From assembly GCF_017874715.1 (NCBI RefSeq), contig NZ_JAGGLR010000010.1, forward strand, positions 306,448 through 370,447: a stretch of DNA of 64,000 nt, written 5' to 3'. Origin of the DNA: Streptomyces iranensis (GTDB taxonomy: Bacteria > Actinomycetota > Actinomycetes > Streptomycetales > Streptomycetaceae). The notes beneath the pieces were generated by a model. That model ran no database searches. It saw only the letters and a list, made by a program, of their open reading frames with translations, and had not been told where the DNA came from. Each line of letters opens with the position of its first letter. The first letter of the stretch is position 1. Positions 1 through 7,646 of this stretch are shown here, piece after piece. Both the position numbers and the translations under genes were made by a program.

Positions 1-1350
1 GTCGTCCGCCGCGGCCTCGGCGCCCTTGGCCGGTGCCGCGAAGGAGTCGCCCGCCATTCCGGCGGTGAGCGTGGTGCCGTCGGCCGGGTCGAGCAGCAGG
101 AAGGAGCCGGTGCGGCGCGAAGCGTCGTACGCGTCCAGCGCCAGCGGCTCGGACGTACGCAGCACGACCCGGCCGATGTCATTGGCGGCCAGCTCACCCG
201 GCGCCGGGTGGTGCGAGAGATCGGCCAGCGTCAGCCGCGACGGGATGTCCTTGATGATCGCCTTCACCGTGCGGGTGGTGTGCTTGAGCAGCACCCGGTC
301 GCCCACGCGCAGCGGACGGTCGTGCAGATGGCAGACGGTGGCCTCGACGTCCCTGGTGGTCTCGGGCGCGTGGTCGCTCGGCGCGAGCAGATCCCCGCGC
401 GAGATGTCCAGGTCGTCGGCGAGGGTGAGGGTCACCGACTGCGGGGCCCACGCCACGTCCACCATCGCGCCCAGCGCGTCGATCCCGGTGATGGTGCTGG
501 TCCGGCCGGACGGCAGCACGGTGACGGCCTCGCCGACGCGCAGCACACCGGAGGCGATCTGGCCCGCGTAGCCGCGGTAGTCGGGGTGCTCGGCGGTCTG
601 CGGACGGATCACGTACTGCACCGGGAAGCGCGCCGGATCCTGGGACGGGTCGGTGCCCACCGGCACGGTCTCCAGGTGCTCCAGCACGGTCGGGCCGCCG
701 TACCAGTCCATGTTCGCCGACGCGGTCACCACGTTGTCCCCGGCCAGCGCCGAGATCGGGATGGCGGTGATCTCGGGGACGCCCAGCGAGGCCGCGTAGG
801 TCGTGAACTCCTCGGCGATGGCCGCGAAGACCGGCTCCGCGTAGTCCACCAGGTCCATCTTGTTGACGGCGAGGACCACATGCGGGACCCGCAGCAGGGC
901 GGCGACCGCGGCATGCCGCCGGGTCTGCTCCACCACGCCGTTGCGCGCGTCCACCAGGACGACCGCGAGCTCGGCGGTGGAGGCGCCGGTAACCATGTTG
1001 CGGGTGTACTGCACATGGCCGGGGGTGTCGGCGAGGATGAACCGCCGCTTCGGCGTGGCGAAGTAGCGGTAGGCGACATCGATGGTGATGCCCTGCTCCC
1101 GCTCCGCCCGCAGCCCGTCCGTCAGCAGCGCCAGGTCCGGCGCCTCCTGGCCACGGCTGCGCGAGGCGTGCTCCACGGCCTCCAGCTGATCGGCCAGCAC
1201 CGACTTGGAGTCGTGCAGCAGCCGCCCGACCAGCGTGGACTTACCGTCGTCCACCGAGCCCGCGGTGGCGAACCGCAGCTGCGAGGTGGCCGCGGACCGC
1301 TCCACGGCGGCCGCCGCGGCCTGCTCCTCGGAGGTCAGATTGCTCGTCAT
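1..1350 (-). CDS. cysN: sulfate adenylyltransferase subunit 1, GTPase (partial, runs off the window)
   Basis: Large GTPase subunit of ATP sulfurylase; with CysD it makes adenosine 5'-phosphosulfate (APS) from sulfate and ATP, with GTP hydrolysis driving the reaction. The translated part shows a translation-factor GTPase domain: P-loop AGSVDDGKST near residue 30, DTPGH near 110 and NKMD near 162, followed by EF-Tu-like beta-barrel sequence. The C-terminus lies before base 1, so the gene is incomplete here. The ATG at 1350 is 2 bases past the cysD stop, indicating translational coupling. It is the last visible gene of the minus-strand operon sirA-ORF-cysH-cysC-cysD-cysN. No C-terminal APS-kinase fusion can be assessed, but a separate cysC exists, which argues against a CysNC fusion. 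Identification is secure. Confidence 0.96.
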   Translation of the reverse strand, partial: MTSNLTSEEQAAAAAVERSAATSQLRFATAGSVDDGKSTLVGRLLHDSKSVLADQLEAVEHASRSRGQEAPDLALLTDGLRAEREQGITIDVAYRYFATPKRRFILADTPGHVQYTRNMVTGASTAELAVVLVDARNGVVEQTRRHAAVAALLRVPHVVLAVNKMDLVDYAEPVFAAIAEEFTTYAASLGVPEITAIPISALAGDNVVTASANMDWYGGPTVLEHLETVPVGTDPSQDPARFPVQYVIRPQTAEHPDYRGYAGQIASGVLRVGEAVTVLPSGRTSTITGIDALGAMVDVAWAPQSVTLTLADDLDISRGDLLAPSDHAPETTRDVEATVCHLHDRPLRVGDRVLLKHTTRTVKAIIKDIPSRLTLADLSHHPAPGELAANDIGRVVLRTSEPLALDAYDASRRTGSFLLLDPADGTTLTAGMAGDSFAAPAKGAEAAADD

Positions 1351-1352
1351 GG

Positions 1353-2291
1353 TTAGAAGTACCCCTCGCGCTTGCGGTCCTCCATCGCGGCCTCCGACAG
1401 CTTGTCGTCGGCGCGGGTCGCCCCCCGCTCGGTCAGCCGGGAGGCGGCTATCTCATCGATGACCTGCTCGATGCTCACCGAGTCCGACTCGACGGCGCCG
1501 GTGCAGGACATGTCGCCCACGGTGCGGTAGCGCACCATGCGCCGCTCCACGGTCTCGCCGTCCTTCGCGCCGCCCCACTCACCGGGCGCCAGCCACATGC
1601 CACCGCGCCGGAAGACCTCGCGCTCATGCGCGTAGTAGATCTGCGGCAGGTCGATCTTCTCCCGGGCGATGTACTGCCACACGTCCAGCTCGGTCCAGTT
1701 GGACAGCGGGAAGACCCGGACGTGCTCACCGGGGGAGTGGCGGCCGTTGTAGAGCTGCCACAGCTCGGGGCGCTGCCGCCGCGGGTCCCAGCCGCCGAAC
1801 TCGTCCCGGAGGGAGAACACCCGCTCCTTGGCGCGGGCCTTCTCCTCGTCCCGGCGGCCACCGCCGAAGACCGCGTCGAAGCGGTTCTTCTCGATGGCGT
1901 CGAGCAGCGGCACGGTCTGGAGCGGATTGCGGGTGCCGTCCGGGCGCTCGCGCAGCCGGCCGTCGTCGATGAACTCCTGGACCGAGGCCACGTGCAGCCG
2001 CAGCCCGTGCCGGGCGACGGCGGCGTCCCGATAGGCGATGACCTCGGGGAAGTTGTGCCCGGTGTCCACGTGGAGCAGCGAGAACGGGACCGTCGCCGGG
2101 GCGAACGCCTTGAGCGCGAGATGCAGCATGACGATGGAGTCCTTGCCGCCGGAGAAAAGGATCACCGGCCGCTCGAACTCGCCCGCCACCTCGCGGAAGA
2201 TGTGCACCGCCTCGGACTCCAACGCGTCCAGGTGCGCGAGCGCGTACAGGCCCGCGCCCTCGCCCGCGTTGATCGCCGTCACGGTCGTCAT
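1353..2291 (-). CDS. cysD: sulfate adenylyltransferase subunit 2
   Basis: Catalytic adenylyltransferase subunit of heterodimeric ATP sulfurylase, acting in the cytosol with CysN. The 312-residue protein has the PP-loop SGGKDS at about residues 46-51 and the C-terminal family signature around RKREGYF. The frame stays open upstream to 2438, but the ATG at 2291 is preferred: it gives the usual MTTVTAIN-type N-terminus and has an AAGGGG Shine-Dalgarno sequence just upstream, whereas the extension is arginine-rich and unlike the family. It lies 127 bp downstream of cysC and is followed almost immediately by cysN. Confidence 0.96.
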   Translation of the reverse strand: MTTVTAINAGEGAGLYALAHLDALESEAVHIFREVAGEFERPVILFSGGKDSIVMLHLALKAFAPATVPFSLLHVDTGHNFPEVIAYRDAAVARHGLRLHVASVQEFIDDGRLRERPDGTRNPLQTVPLLDAIEKNRFDAVFGGGRRDEEKARAKERVFSLRDEFGGWDPRRQRPELWQLYNGRHSPGEHVRVFPLSNWTELDVWQYIAREKIDLPQIYYAHEREVFRRGGMWLAPGEWGGAKDGETVERRMVRYRTVGDMSCTGAVESDSVSIEQVIDEIAASRLTERGATRADDKLSEAAMEDRKREGYF

Positions 2292-2418
2292 GCCGCGCCC
2301 CTTTCGTTCGCTCGGCTGCGGTAGTAGCTTCCCGTCATATCGGCGGAATCGCCCTGGGTGCGGCGCCCCGGTGCGGGGAGCGTCACGGCCCGTGACGCGG
2401 TGGCCGCGCGTGGGTGGC

Positions 2419-2967
2419 TCACAGCAGTCCCCTTTCACTCAACAGCAACCGCACCTCGGCCGCCGACTCCTGCACGCTGTTCCTGTGGGTTTCGATGCGC
2501 AGATCCGGGTCGGCAGGGGCCTCGTAGGGGTCGTCCACACCGGTCAGCCCCGAAAGCTCGCCCGCCGCCTGCTTCGCGTACAGCCCCTTGACGTCCCGCT
2601 CGGAGCACACCTCCACGGGCGTGGCCACATGGATCTCCAGATACGGGGTGCCCTCGCGCTGGTGGCGCTTGCGCACCGCCTCGCGGCTGTCCCCGTACGG
2701 CGCGATGACCGGCACCAGCACCGTGACCCCGTGGGAGGCCAGCAGCTCGGCCACGAAGCCGATCCGCTGGACGTTGGTGTGCCGGTCCTCGCGGGAGAAC
2801 CCAAGACCCGAGGAGAGGAACTCGCGGATCTCGTCCCCGTCGAGCACCTCCACCCGGCGGCCCTCGCCGCGCAGCCGCTCGGCCAGCGCATAGGCGATCG
2901 TGGTCTTTCCCGCGCTCGGCAGACCGGTCAGCCACACCGTGGCACCGGTGGTCGTGGGGGCGCTCAT
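2419..2967 (-). CDS. cysC: adenylyl-sulfate (APS) kinase
   Basis: Phosphorylates APS to PAPS. About 182 residues, the normal length for a stand-alone kinase, with P-loop GLPSAGKTT near the N-terminus and the DGDEIR motif near residue 42. Two starts are possible. The ATG at 2991 overlaps the cysH stop (ATGA), but the ATG at 2967 has an AGGAG ribosome-binding site 7 bases upstream and gives the conserved N-terminus, so 2967 is used. The reductase next door has the Fe-S motif of APS (not PAPS) reductases. The cell may therefore use APS directly for cysteine synthesis and make PAPS mainly for sulfotransferases; that division of labour is inferred. Confidence 0.95.
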   Translation of the reverse strand: MSAPTTTGATVWLTGLPSAGKTTIAYALAERLRGEGRRVEVLDGDEIREFLSSGLGFSREDRHTNVQRIGFVAELLASHGVTVLVPVIAPYGDSREAVRKRHQREGTPYLEIHVATPVEVCSERDVKGLYAKQAAGELSGLTGVDDPYEAPADPDLRIETHRNSVQESAAEVRLLLSERGLL

Positions 2968-2990
2968 CTCGTTCTCCTGGTCGACAGCCA

Positions 2991-3692
2991 TCAGCCGTGC
3001 AGCCCGCATTCGGTCTTGTTGCTCCCCGCCCAGCGGCCGGACCGGTTGTCCTCGCCCTCCAGAACCCGACGGGTGCAGGGCGCGCAGCCTATCGACGGAT
3101 AGCCGTCCATCAGCAGGGGGTTGGTCAGCACACCGTGCTCGGCGACATAGGCCTCGACATCCGCTTGCGTCCAGCGGGCGATCGGCGAGATCTTCACCTT
3201 ACGGCGCCGGGCGTCCCAGCCAACGACCGGGGTATTGGCGCGAGTTGGCGATTCGTCCCGGCGCAATCCCGTGGCCCAGGCGTCGTACTCCCGCAGCCCC
3301 TCCTCGAGCGGCTGGACCTTCCGCAGGGCGCAGCACAGGTCGGGGTTGCGGTCGTGCAGCCGGGGGCCGTACTCGGCGTCCTGCTCGGCCACCGTCTGGC
3401 GCGGGGTCAGGGTGATGACGTTGACGTCCATCACGGCCGCCACCGCGTCACGGGTGCCGATGGTCTCGGGGAAGTGGTAGCCGGTGTCGAGGAAGACCAC
3501 GTCGACACCGGGGAAGGCGCGGGAGGCGAGGTGTGCCACCACCGCGTCCTCCATCGAGGAGGTGACGCAGAAACGCGATCCGAAGGTGTCCGCCGCCCAG
3601 CGCAGGATGTCCAGCGCCGGGGCGTCCTCGAGCTCGTGGCCCGCCTTCTCGGCGAGCCCTTCGAGATCGGTGTCCTCAAGCCGGGTCGTCAT
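2991..3692 (-). CDS. cysH: phosphoadenylyl/adenylyl-sulfate reductase, 4Fe-4S APS-reductase type
   Basis: Thioredoxin-dependent reduction of APS to sulfite. The 233-residue protein has a PP-loop-like N-terminal region (SSMEDA). It also has a CC pair near residue 118 and a GCAPC pair near residue 201; these four cysteines bind the 4Fe-4S cluster that marks assimilatory APS reductases as opposed to enterobacterial PAPS reductases. The catalytic C-terminal ECGLHG is present. The start overlaps the stop of the upstream small ORF by ATGA (3689-3692), indicating translational coupling. Substrate preference is inferred from the cysteine pattern. Confidence 0.95.
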   Translation of the reverse strand: MTTRLEDTDLEGLAEKAGHELEDAPALDILRWAADTFGSRFCVTSSMEDAVVAHLASRAFPGVDVVFLDTGYHFPETIGTRDAVAAVMDVNVITLTPRQTVAEQDAEYGPRLHDRNPDLCCALRKVQPLEEGLREYDAWATGLRRDESPTRANTPVVGWDARRRKVKISPIARWTQADVEAYVAEHGVLTNPLLMDGYPSIGCAPCTRRVLEGEDNRSGRWAGSNKTECGLHG

Positions 3693-3874
3693 ATCGCCGT
3701 GCCCCCTTCATCGATCGGGTCGTGCCGCAGGCCCTTGGCCAGCAGCCCGAGGAACGACAGGCGGAACGCGCGGTTGCAGGACGCGCATTCCCACGCGCCA
3801 TGGCCCTCCTCCGAGGGACGCAGATCCTCGTCCCCGCAGTAAGGGCAGTAGAACGGCGCGGCACGCTCACTCAT
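3689..3874 (-). CDS. small zinc-ribbon protein in the cys operon
   Basis: A 61-residue protein with two CxxC pairs (CPYC near residue 10 and CASC near residue 30) spaced like a zinc ribbon, a hydrophobic LGLLAKGL stretch and an acidic C-terminus. It is coupled on both sides by ATGA overlaps: its start overlaps the sirA stop and its stop overlaps the cysH start. I recall similar small ORFs between sirA and cysH in other actinobacteria, but know of no assigned function. Position suggests an accessory role in sulfite or APS reduction, such as metal/cofactor handling or a small redox partner; that is inference. Confidence 0.85.
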   Translation of the reverse strand: MSERAAPFYCPYCGDEDLRPSEEGHGAWECASCNRAFRLSFLGLLAKGLRHDPIDEGGTAI

Positions 3875-5565
3875 TTCAGAGCGTCCTCACTGGCACGCCC
3901 CGCCCAGGTGGCGAAGCGCTCGCCGTCCTCGCGCTCCTCCTGGAAGCGGCGCAGCAGCCGCTCCACATAGTCCGGGAGCTCGGCGGCGGTGACCTTCAGC
4001 CCGCGCACCTTGCGGCCGAAGCCCGGCTCGAGGCCCAGGGCGCCGCCCAGGTGCACCTGGTAGCCCTCGACCTGCTGGCCGTTGTCGTCCATGACCAGCT
4101 GGCCCTTGAGGCCGATGTCCGCCACCTGGATACGGGCGCAGGCGTTCGGGCAGCCGTTGAGGTTGATGGTGATCGGCTCGTTGAACTCGGGCAGCCGGCG
4201 CTCCAGCTCATCGATGAGCCAGGAGCCGCGCGCCTTGGTCTCGACGATCGCCAGCTTGCAGAACTCGATACCGGTGCAGGCCATCGTGCCGCGCCGGAAC
4301 GTGGACGGCTTGACCTGGAGGTCCAGCGCCTCCAGCCCGGCGACCAGCGACTCCACCTGGTCCTCGGTCACATCGAGCACGATCATCTTCTGCTCGACGG
4401 TGGTGGTCAGCCGCCCGGAGCCATGTGCCTCGGCCAGGTCGGCGATCTTGGTGAGGGTGGCGCCGTCCACCCGTCCGACGCGCGGCGCGAAGCCCACGTA
4501 GTAGCGGCCGTCCTGCTGGCGGTGGACGCCGATGTGGTCACGCCACTGCTGGACGGGCTGCTCGGGCGCCGGGCCGTCGGACAACGGTCGCTTCAGGTAC
4601 TCGTCCTCCAGCACCTGGCGGAACTTTTCCGGGCCCCAGTCGGCGACCAGGAACTTCAGCCGGGCGCGGGTGCGCAGCCGGCGGTAGCCGTAGTCGCGGA
4701 AGATCGAGGTGACCCCGGCCCAGACCTCCGGGACCTCCTCCAGCGGGACCCAGGCGCCGAGCCGGATGCCGATCTTGGGGTTGGTGGAAAGACCGCCGCC
4801 GACCCACAGGTCGAAGCCGGGGCCGTGCTCGGGGTGGCGCACGCCGACGAACGCGATGTCGTTGATCTCGTGCACCACGTCGAGCAGCGGGGAGCCGGAG
4901 ACGGCGGTCTTGAACTTGCGCGGCAGGTTGGAGAACTCCTTGCTGCCGATGTAGCGCTGGTGGATCTCCTCGATGGCGGAGGTGCCGTCGATGATCTCGT
5001 CCTCGGCGATCCCCGCCACCGGCGAGCCGATGATCACACGCGGGGTGTCGCCGCACGCCTCGGTGGTGGACAGCCCGACGGCCTCCAGCCGCCGCCAGAT
5101 CTCGGGCACGTCCTCGATCCGGATCCAGTGGTACTGGATGTTCTGCCGGTCGGTGATGTCCGCGGTGCCGCGCGCGAACTCCTCCGAGATCTCGCCGACG
5201 ACCCGCAGCTGCTCGGTGCTGAGCCGGCCGCCGTCCACCCGGACGCGCATCATGAAGTGCTCGTCGTCCAGCTCCTCCGGCTCCAGGATCGCGGTCTTGC
5301 CGCCGTCGATCCCGGGCTTGCGCTGGGTGTACAGACCCCACCAGCGCATCCGGCCGCGCAGATCGGCGCCGTCGATGGAGTCGAAGCCGCGGTGGGCGTA
5401 GATCGTCTCAATGCGTGTCCGCACATTGAGACCGTCATCGTCCTTCTTGGTCTGCTCGTTGCCGTTGAGAGGGGTGAAGTGCCCCGCGGCCCACTGGCCT
5501 TCGCCGCGGTGGCGTCCGGCCTTGCGGCGGGGCGTAGCGCTTGCGCGTTCCGGGGTGGCAGCCAT
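3871..5565 (-). CDS. sirA: ferredoxin-dependent sulfite reductase (nitrite/sulfite reductase family)
   Basis: Six-electron reduction of sulfite to sulfide using reduced ferredoxin. The 564-residue protein has the duplicated ferrodoxin-like/siroheme architecture. Four cysteines bind the coupled siroheme-4Fe-4S centre: CTGIEFC around residues 428-434 and NGCPNAC around 471-475. The ORF is open to 5622, but the ATG at 5565 gives the usual basic start (MAATPERAS, RRKAGRHRGEGQWA) and follows an AAGGAC site. A nitrite reductase reading is possible from sequence alone, but the cys-operon context favours sulfite. It is the first structural gene after the leader peptide at 5801-5884. Confidence 0.94.
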   Translation of the reverse strand: MAATPERASATPRRKAGRHRGEGQWAAGHFTPLNGNEQTKKDDDGLNVRTRIETIYAHRGFDSIDGADLRGRMRWWGLYTQRKPGIDGGKTAILEPEELDDEHFMMRVRVDGGRLSTEQLRVVGEISEEFARGTADITDRQNIQYHWIRIEDVPEIWRRLEAVGLSTTEACGDTPRVIIGSPVAGIAEDEIIDGTSAIEEIHQRYIGSKEFSNLPRKFKTAVSGSPLLDVVHEINDIAFVGVRHPEHGPGFDLWVGGGLSTNPKIGIRLGAWVPLEEVPEVWAGVTSIFRDYGYRRLRTRARLKFLVADWGPEKFRQVLEDEYLKRPLSDGPAPEQPVQQWRDHIGVHRQQDGRYYVGFAPRVGRVDGATLTKIADLAEAHGSGRLTTTVEQKMIVLDVTEDQVESLVAGLEALDLQVKPSTFRRGTMACTGIEFCKLAIVETKARGSWLIDELERRLPEFNEPITINLNGCPNACARIQVADIGLKGQLVMDDNGQQVEGYQVHLGGALGLEPGFGRKVRGLKVTAAELPDYVERLLRRFQEEREDGERFATWAGRASEDALK

Positions 5566-5800
5566 GGCGGTGTATGTCCTTCGATGCGGCTCTGGTGCGG
5601 CGGGTAGTACGTTGGCGCGCACCGCCTGACCTGCGCACGCGCAGGCGGGCAGGGGGCTGGGCGGTGACCGGTGCGAATGCGGCGGGGAGTGTCGAGGCGT
5701 GCGCGCTCGCCCACGTCGTCGGGGGCATGCGGAAGCTGTGGTGGTGGAAGCTGTGGTGGTGCTGCCCGGGGCCTTGATGACGGCCCTGTCGAGGTGCGGG
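5566..5800 (-). promoter_or_regulatory. candidate attenuator between leader peptide and sirA
   Basis: The 235-bp untranslated stretch between leader stop and sirA contains two hairpins that cannot form together. Arms 5630-5636/5639-5645 form a tight stem with a 2-base centre. Arms 5622-5628/5642-5648 form a 7-bp stem that reuses bases 5642-5645. Mutually exclusive pairing beside a cysteine-containing leader is what a cysteine-sensing attenuator or RBS switch would look like. No U-tract is evident, so it could work by Rho or translation initiation rather than intrinsic termination. The structure is seen; the role is inferred. Confidence 0.45.
5731..5760 (-). repeat. perfect 2 x 15-bp tandem repeat in the sirA leader region
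   Basis: Two identical 15-bp units, GGAAGCTGTGGTGGT on the plus strand, lie head to tail between the leader peptide and sirA. On the transcribed strand they are CACCACC-rich. Function unknown; they could be a regulator or ribosome-stalling site, or simply slippage. Confidence 0.8.
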
Positions 5801-5884
5801 TCAGCCCGCCGGACAGATCGCGCTGGACATGCGGCCGAGGTCGACGTGGCGTCGACTCACCAAGGCGATTCCAGCTCGAGACAT
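5801..5884 (-). CDS. cysteine-type leader peptide upstream of sirA
   Basis: A 27-codon ORF ending in RRHVDLGRMSSAIC followed by three residues. From memory, this matches the actinobacterial putative leader peptide pattern (RRHVDL, a basic residue, SA-x-C near the end) found upstream of sulfur-metabolism and sulfonate/methionine transport genes. The single cysteine close to the stop fits ribosome stalling when Cys-tRNA is scarce. The ATG at 5884 lacks a clear Shine-Dalgarno; an in-frame GTG further in would give a 19-residue version ending in the same motif. The stop is 235 bp before sirA. Expression and function are not shown by sequence, but the motif and position are strong. Confidence 0.75.
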   Translation of the reverse strand: MSRAGIALVSRRHVDLGRMSSAICPAG

Positions 5885-5976
5885 GATGGAAGCGTCGCAT
5901 GGTGGTCTCTGACGAGTCCACCTTAATCCACTATGCGGACGAATCTGTCTCGAGATGCAAGACGCTGTGGTGTTGG
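5885..5976 (-). promoter_or_regulatory. probable promoter region of the sirA-cys operon
   Basis: Between the leader start and the GNAT stop is the only locally AT-rich stretch (about 5915-5945), reading CATAGTGGATTAAGG on the minus strand. It lies 30-60 bp upstream of the leader start and is bracketed by a short GTCC/GGAC dyad. A promoter here is expected from gene layout; exact -35 and -10 elements cannot be fixed. Confidence 0.4.
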
Positions 5977-6510
5977 TCACTCCTCGTCCGACGTCTTGAC
6001 GTCGAACACCCGGAAGCCCCGGCGGCGGTAGTTGTCCAGCGCGTACGGCCCGTCCTTGCTGCAGGTGTGCAGCCACACCCGCTTGGTCGGCATCCGGTCC
6101 GGCCAGCGGTCGGCCATGTCCCAGGCGCGGGAGGTCCCCCAGGTCAGCAGATGCCCGCCGATGCGGCGGCCCCGGAAGGCGGGCAGCAGCCCGAAGTACA
6201 CGATCTCCACCACGCCCTCGTCCTGGCCCTCCAGCTCGATGTACCCGGCCGGGGTCCCGCGCTCGTACGCCACCCAGGTCTCCACGCCGGGCCGGTGCAG
6301 ATGCTCCTCCCACGCCTCCCGCGACCACACCAGCCGGTCGGTCCACGACACATCCGAGCCCACCGCCGTGAAGAGGAAGTGGCTGAACTCGGGGCTCGGC
6401 ACCTCGGCCCGGACGATCCGCACCCCGGCCGTGGCGGGCGGCTCCTGTGCCGGGCTGAGATCGGAAGGAGCGGTCTGCTCCAGGTGCCAGGTGGTCACGG
6501 TGGTGGTCAT
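5977..6510 (-). CDS. GNAT-family N-acetyltransferase
   Basis: A 177-residue protein with a GNAT fold: the acetyl-CoA-binding segment LLPAFRGRRIGGHLL (R-x-x-G-x-G/A type) near residue 118, the preceding beta-strand VVEIVYFGL, and the C-terminal YRRRGFRVFDV typical of motif B. The N-terminal third contains SHFLFTAVGSDVSWTDRL and an aromatic WVAYERGTPAGYIEL segment, so small-molecule or side-chain acetylation is plausible, but the substrate cannot be read. The start is the ATG at 6510; further upstream the frame becomes proline-rich noise. It is transcribed toward the cys promoter and probably has its own. Confidence 0.88.
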   Translation of the reverse strand: MTTTVTTWHLEQTAPSDLSPAQEPPATAGVRIVRAEVPSPEFSHFLFTAVGSDVSWTDRLVWSREAWEEHLHRPGVETWVAYERGTPAGYIELEGQDEGVVEIVYFGLLPAFRGRRIGGHLLTWGTSRAWDMADRWPDRMPTKRVWLHTCSKDGPYALDNYRRRGFRVFDVKTSDEE

Positions 6511-6599
6511 GGTGGACAGATAACCATGGGCGCCGTTGACTCGCCTTGACGGGTATCGCTCAAGCGGGGAGGGCGGGGTCGGGGTGTCCGGGAAGGGGG

Positions 6600-6950
6600 G
6601 TGAGCGCGTCGGCGCTGCACCGCTACTGCTCGGGCGCGAGCGTGCCCGGCGACTACGAGGTGCTCGCGCGGTTCGGCAAGGTGTGCGGGGCCGGCGGTGA
6701 GGAACTGCTGGAGCTGCATCGGCGGTGGGTTCTTGCCGATGCGGAGCGCAAGCGGGCCGTTTCGCGGGCGCCGGCCGCGGTATCGGTGGGCCGGGCCGGG
6801 GCTGCCCGGCCCGCCACGGAGGATGTCTCACGGGTTGGGACGGTGGATGGGCCGGATGCCGAGACGGGGGCGGAGTCGGGGCCCGGCGTGGCCGCGCAGC
6901 CGGAGCCGGAACCGGACGTGTTTTATCGGGTCTGGGTTCAGGCGGGATGG
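6600..6950 (+). pseudogene. truncated helix-turn-helix (XRE-type) protein fragment
   Basis: The reading frame from a GTG at 6600 encodes the second half of an XRE HTH domain (SALHRYCSGASVPGDYEVLARF) and the following helix LLELHRRWVLADAERKR, a pattern I recognise from larger Streptomyces DNA-binding proteins. The first HTH helices are missing and, after about 6950, the frame runs into the inverted-repeat element and never closes sensibly; it fuses by chance to the peptidase at 7647. It is best read as a broken gene. A second fragment lies beyond the repeat at 7396-7545. Confidence 0.6.
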
Positions 6951-6955
6951 GCTTC

Positions 6956-7349
6956 TCGGCTCGGTCGGGTGCGGGTTTCGTCTCGCGCCTTCGGCGCATT
7001 TGAGCAGCGGGGCAGCCGGGTGGGGCGCGCGCCGCGTCGCCGGGTGCCGGGTCGGTGGGCGCCGGCGCCGGTGGCGGCACCCGCGCCCGGGGGCTGGGGG
7101 CAGCGCCGGACAGCGAGAGGGGTTGGGGTACTCCTCCCGAAAACGTTTGACAAATTAGTTGCTCCAGATCAAGCGTTTTTTCGACGGGTACCCGGAGGGG
7201 CCGTCAGTCCGGCATCGGCCCAGCTTCCAGGCGCGGATGCCGCCACCGGCGCCGGCGCCCACCGGCCCGGCACCCGGCGACCCCACCCCCGCCGCCGCTG
7301 CTCAAATGCGCCGAAGGCGCGAGACGAAACCAGCACCCGACCGAGCCGA
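6956..7349. repeat. ~394-bp inverted-repeat element
   Basis: Left terminal arm 6956-7010 and right arm 7295-7349 are reverse complements at 54 of 55 positions; similarity continues inward with more mismatches to about 7095 on the left and 7225 on the right. The arms flank a core holding the conserved 57-bp box at 7147-7203. There is no transposase and no obvious target-site duplication. It resembles a MITE-like or dispersed palindromic element. Its edges coincide with the break points of the two gene fragments on either side. Confidence 0.85.
7147..7203 (+). repeat. conserved 57-bp box, copy 1
   Basis: Begins with TTGACA and contains TAGTTGCTCCAGATCAAG, then a T-rich stretch and ACCCGGAG. 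A close copy lies at 63840-63895, upstream of corA. The two differ at only about nine positions, far more similar than their surroundings. Could be the core of a dispersed element, a recombination site or a promoter. Confidence 0.8.
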
Positions 7350-7395
7350 CCAACCCAACCCCACCCCCGCACCCACGTCGCCTCGTACCTCGATC

Positions 7396-7545
7396 CCCTC
7401 TATACGGCTGCCCAACTCCAACGCCACCCGGAACTGGGGCGTCTTCCAGCTGTACGACGGCACGCTGCGCAAGCTGGGCGGCACCCGGGAGCAGGCGCTG
7501 AACCCGGACTGGAACATCCGGGCGGCCCATCGTCCCGCTGTCCCG
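7396..7545 (+). pseudogene. C-terminal fragment of a lysozyme-like/structural domain protein
   Basis: One frame encodes NATRNWGVFQLYDGTLRK and LGGTREQALNPDWNIRAAHR, which reads like the conserved end of a secreted transglycosylase-type domain (Gly-Val-Phe-Gln-Leu-Tyr, then Asn-Ile-Arg-Ala-Ala). The frame has no start of its own, enters from the right arm of the inverted repeat, and turns to arginine-rich noise after 7545. It may be the other half of the gene whose start is at 6600, but that cannot be proven here. Confidence 0.45.
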
Positions 7546-7646
7546 ATTTTCCCGGTGAGTCTCCCGCCCGGCACGGAGGGCTGGGATCGTGTTGCCGCCG
7601 TCCTCGACGGTCCACGGATCCGCAGACGAAGGAGACGAAGACGACC

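Noticed and set aside
3484..5607. 707-codon plus-strand ORF opposite sirA
   Set aside because: Shadow frame; sirA on the other strand has all cofactor motifs.
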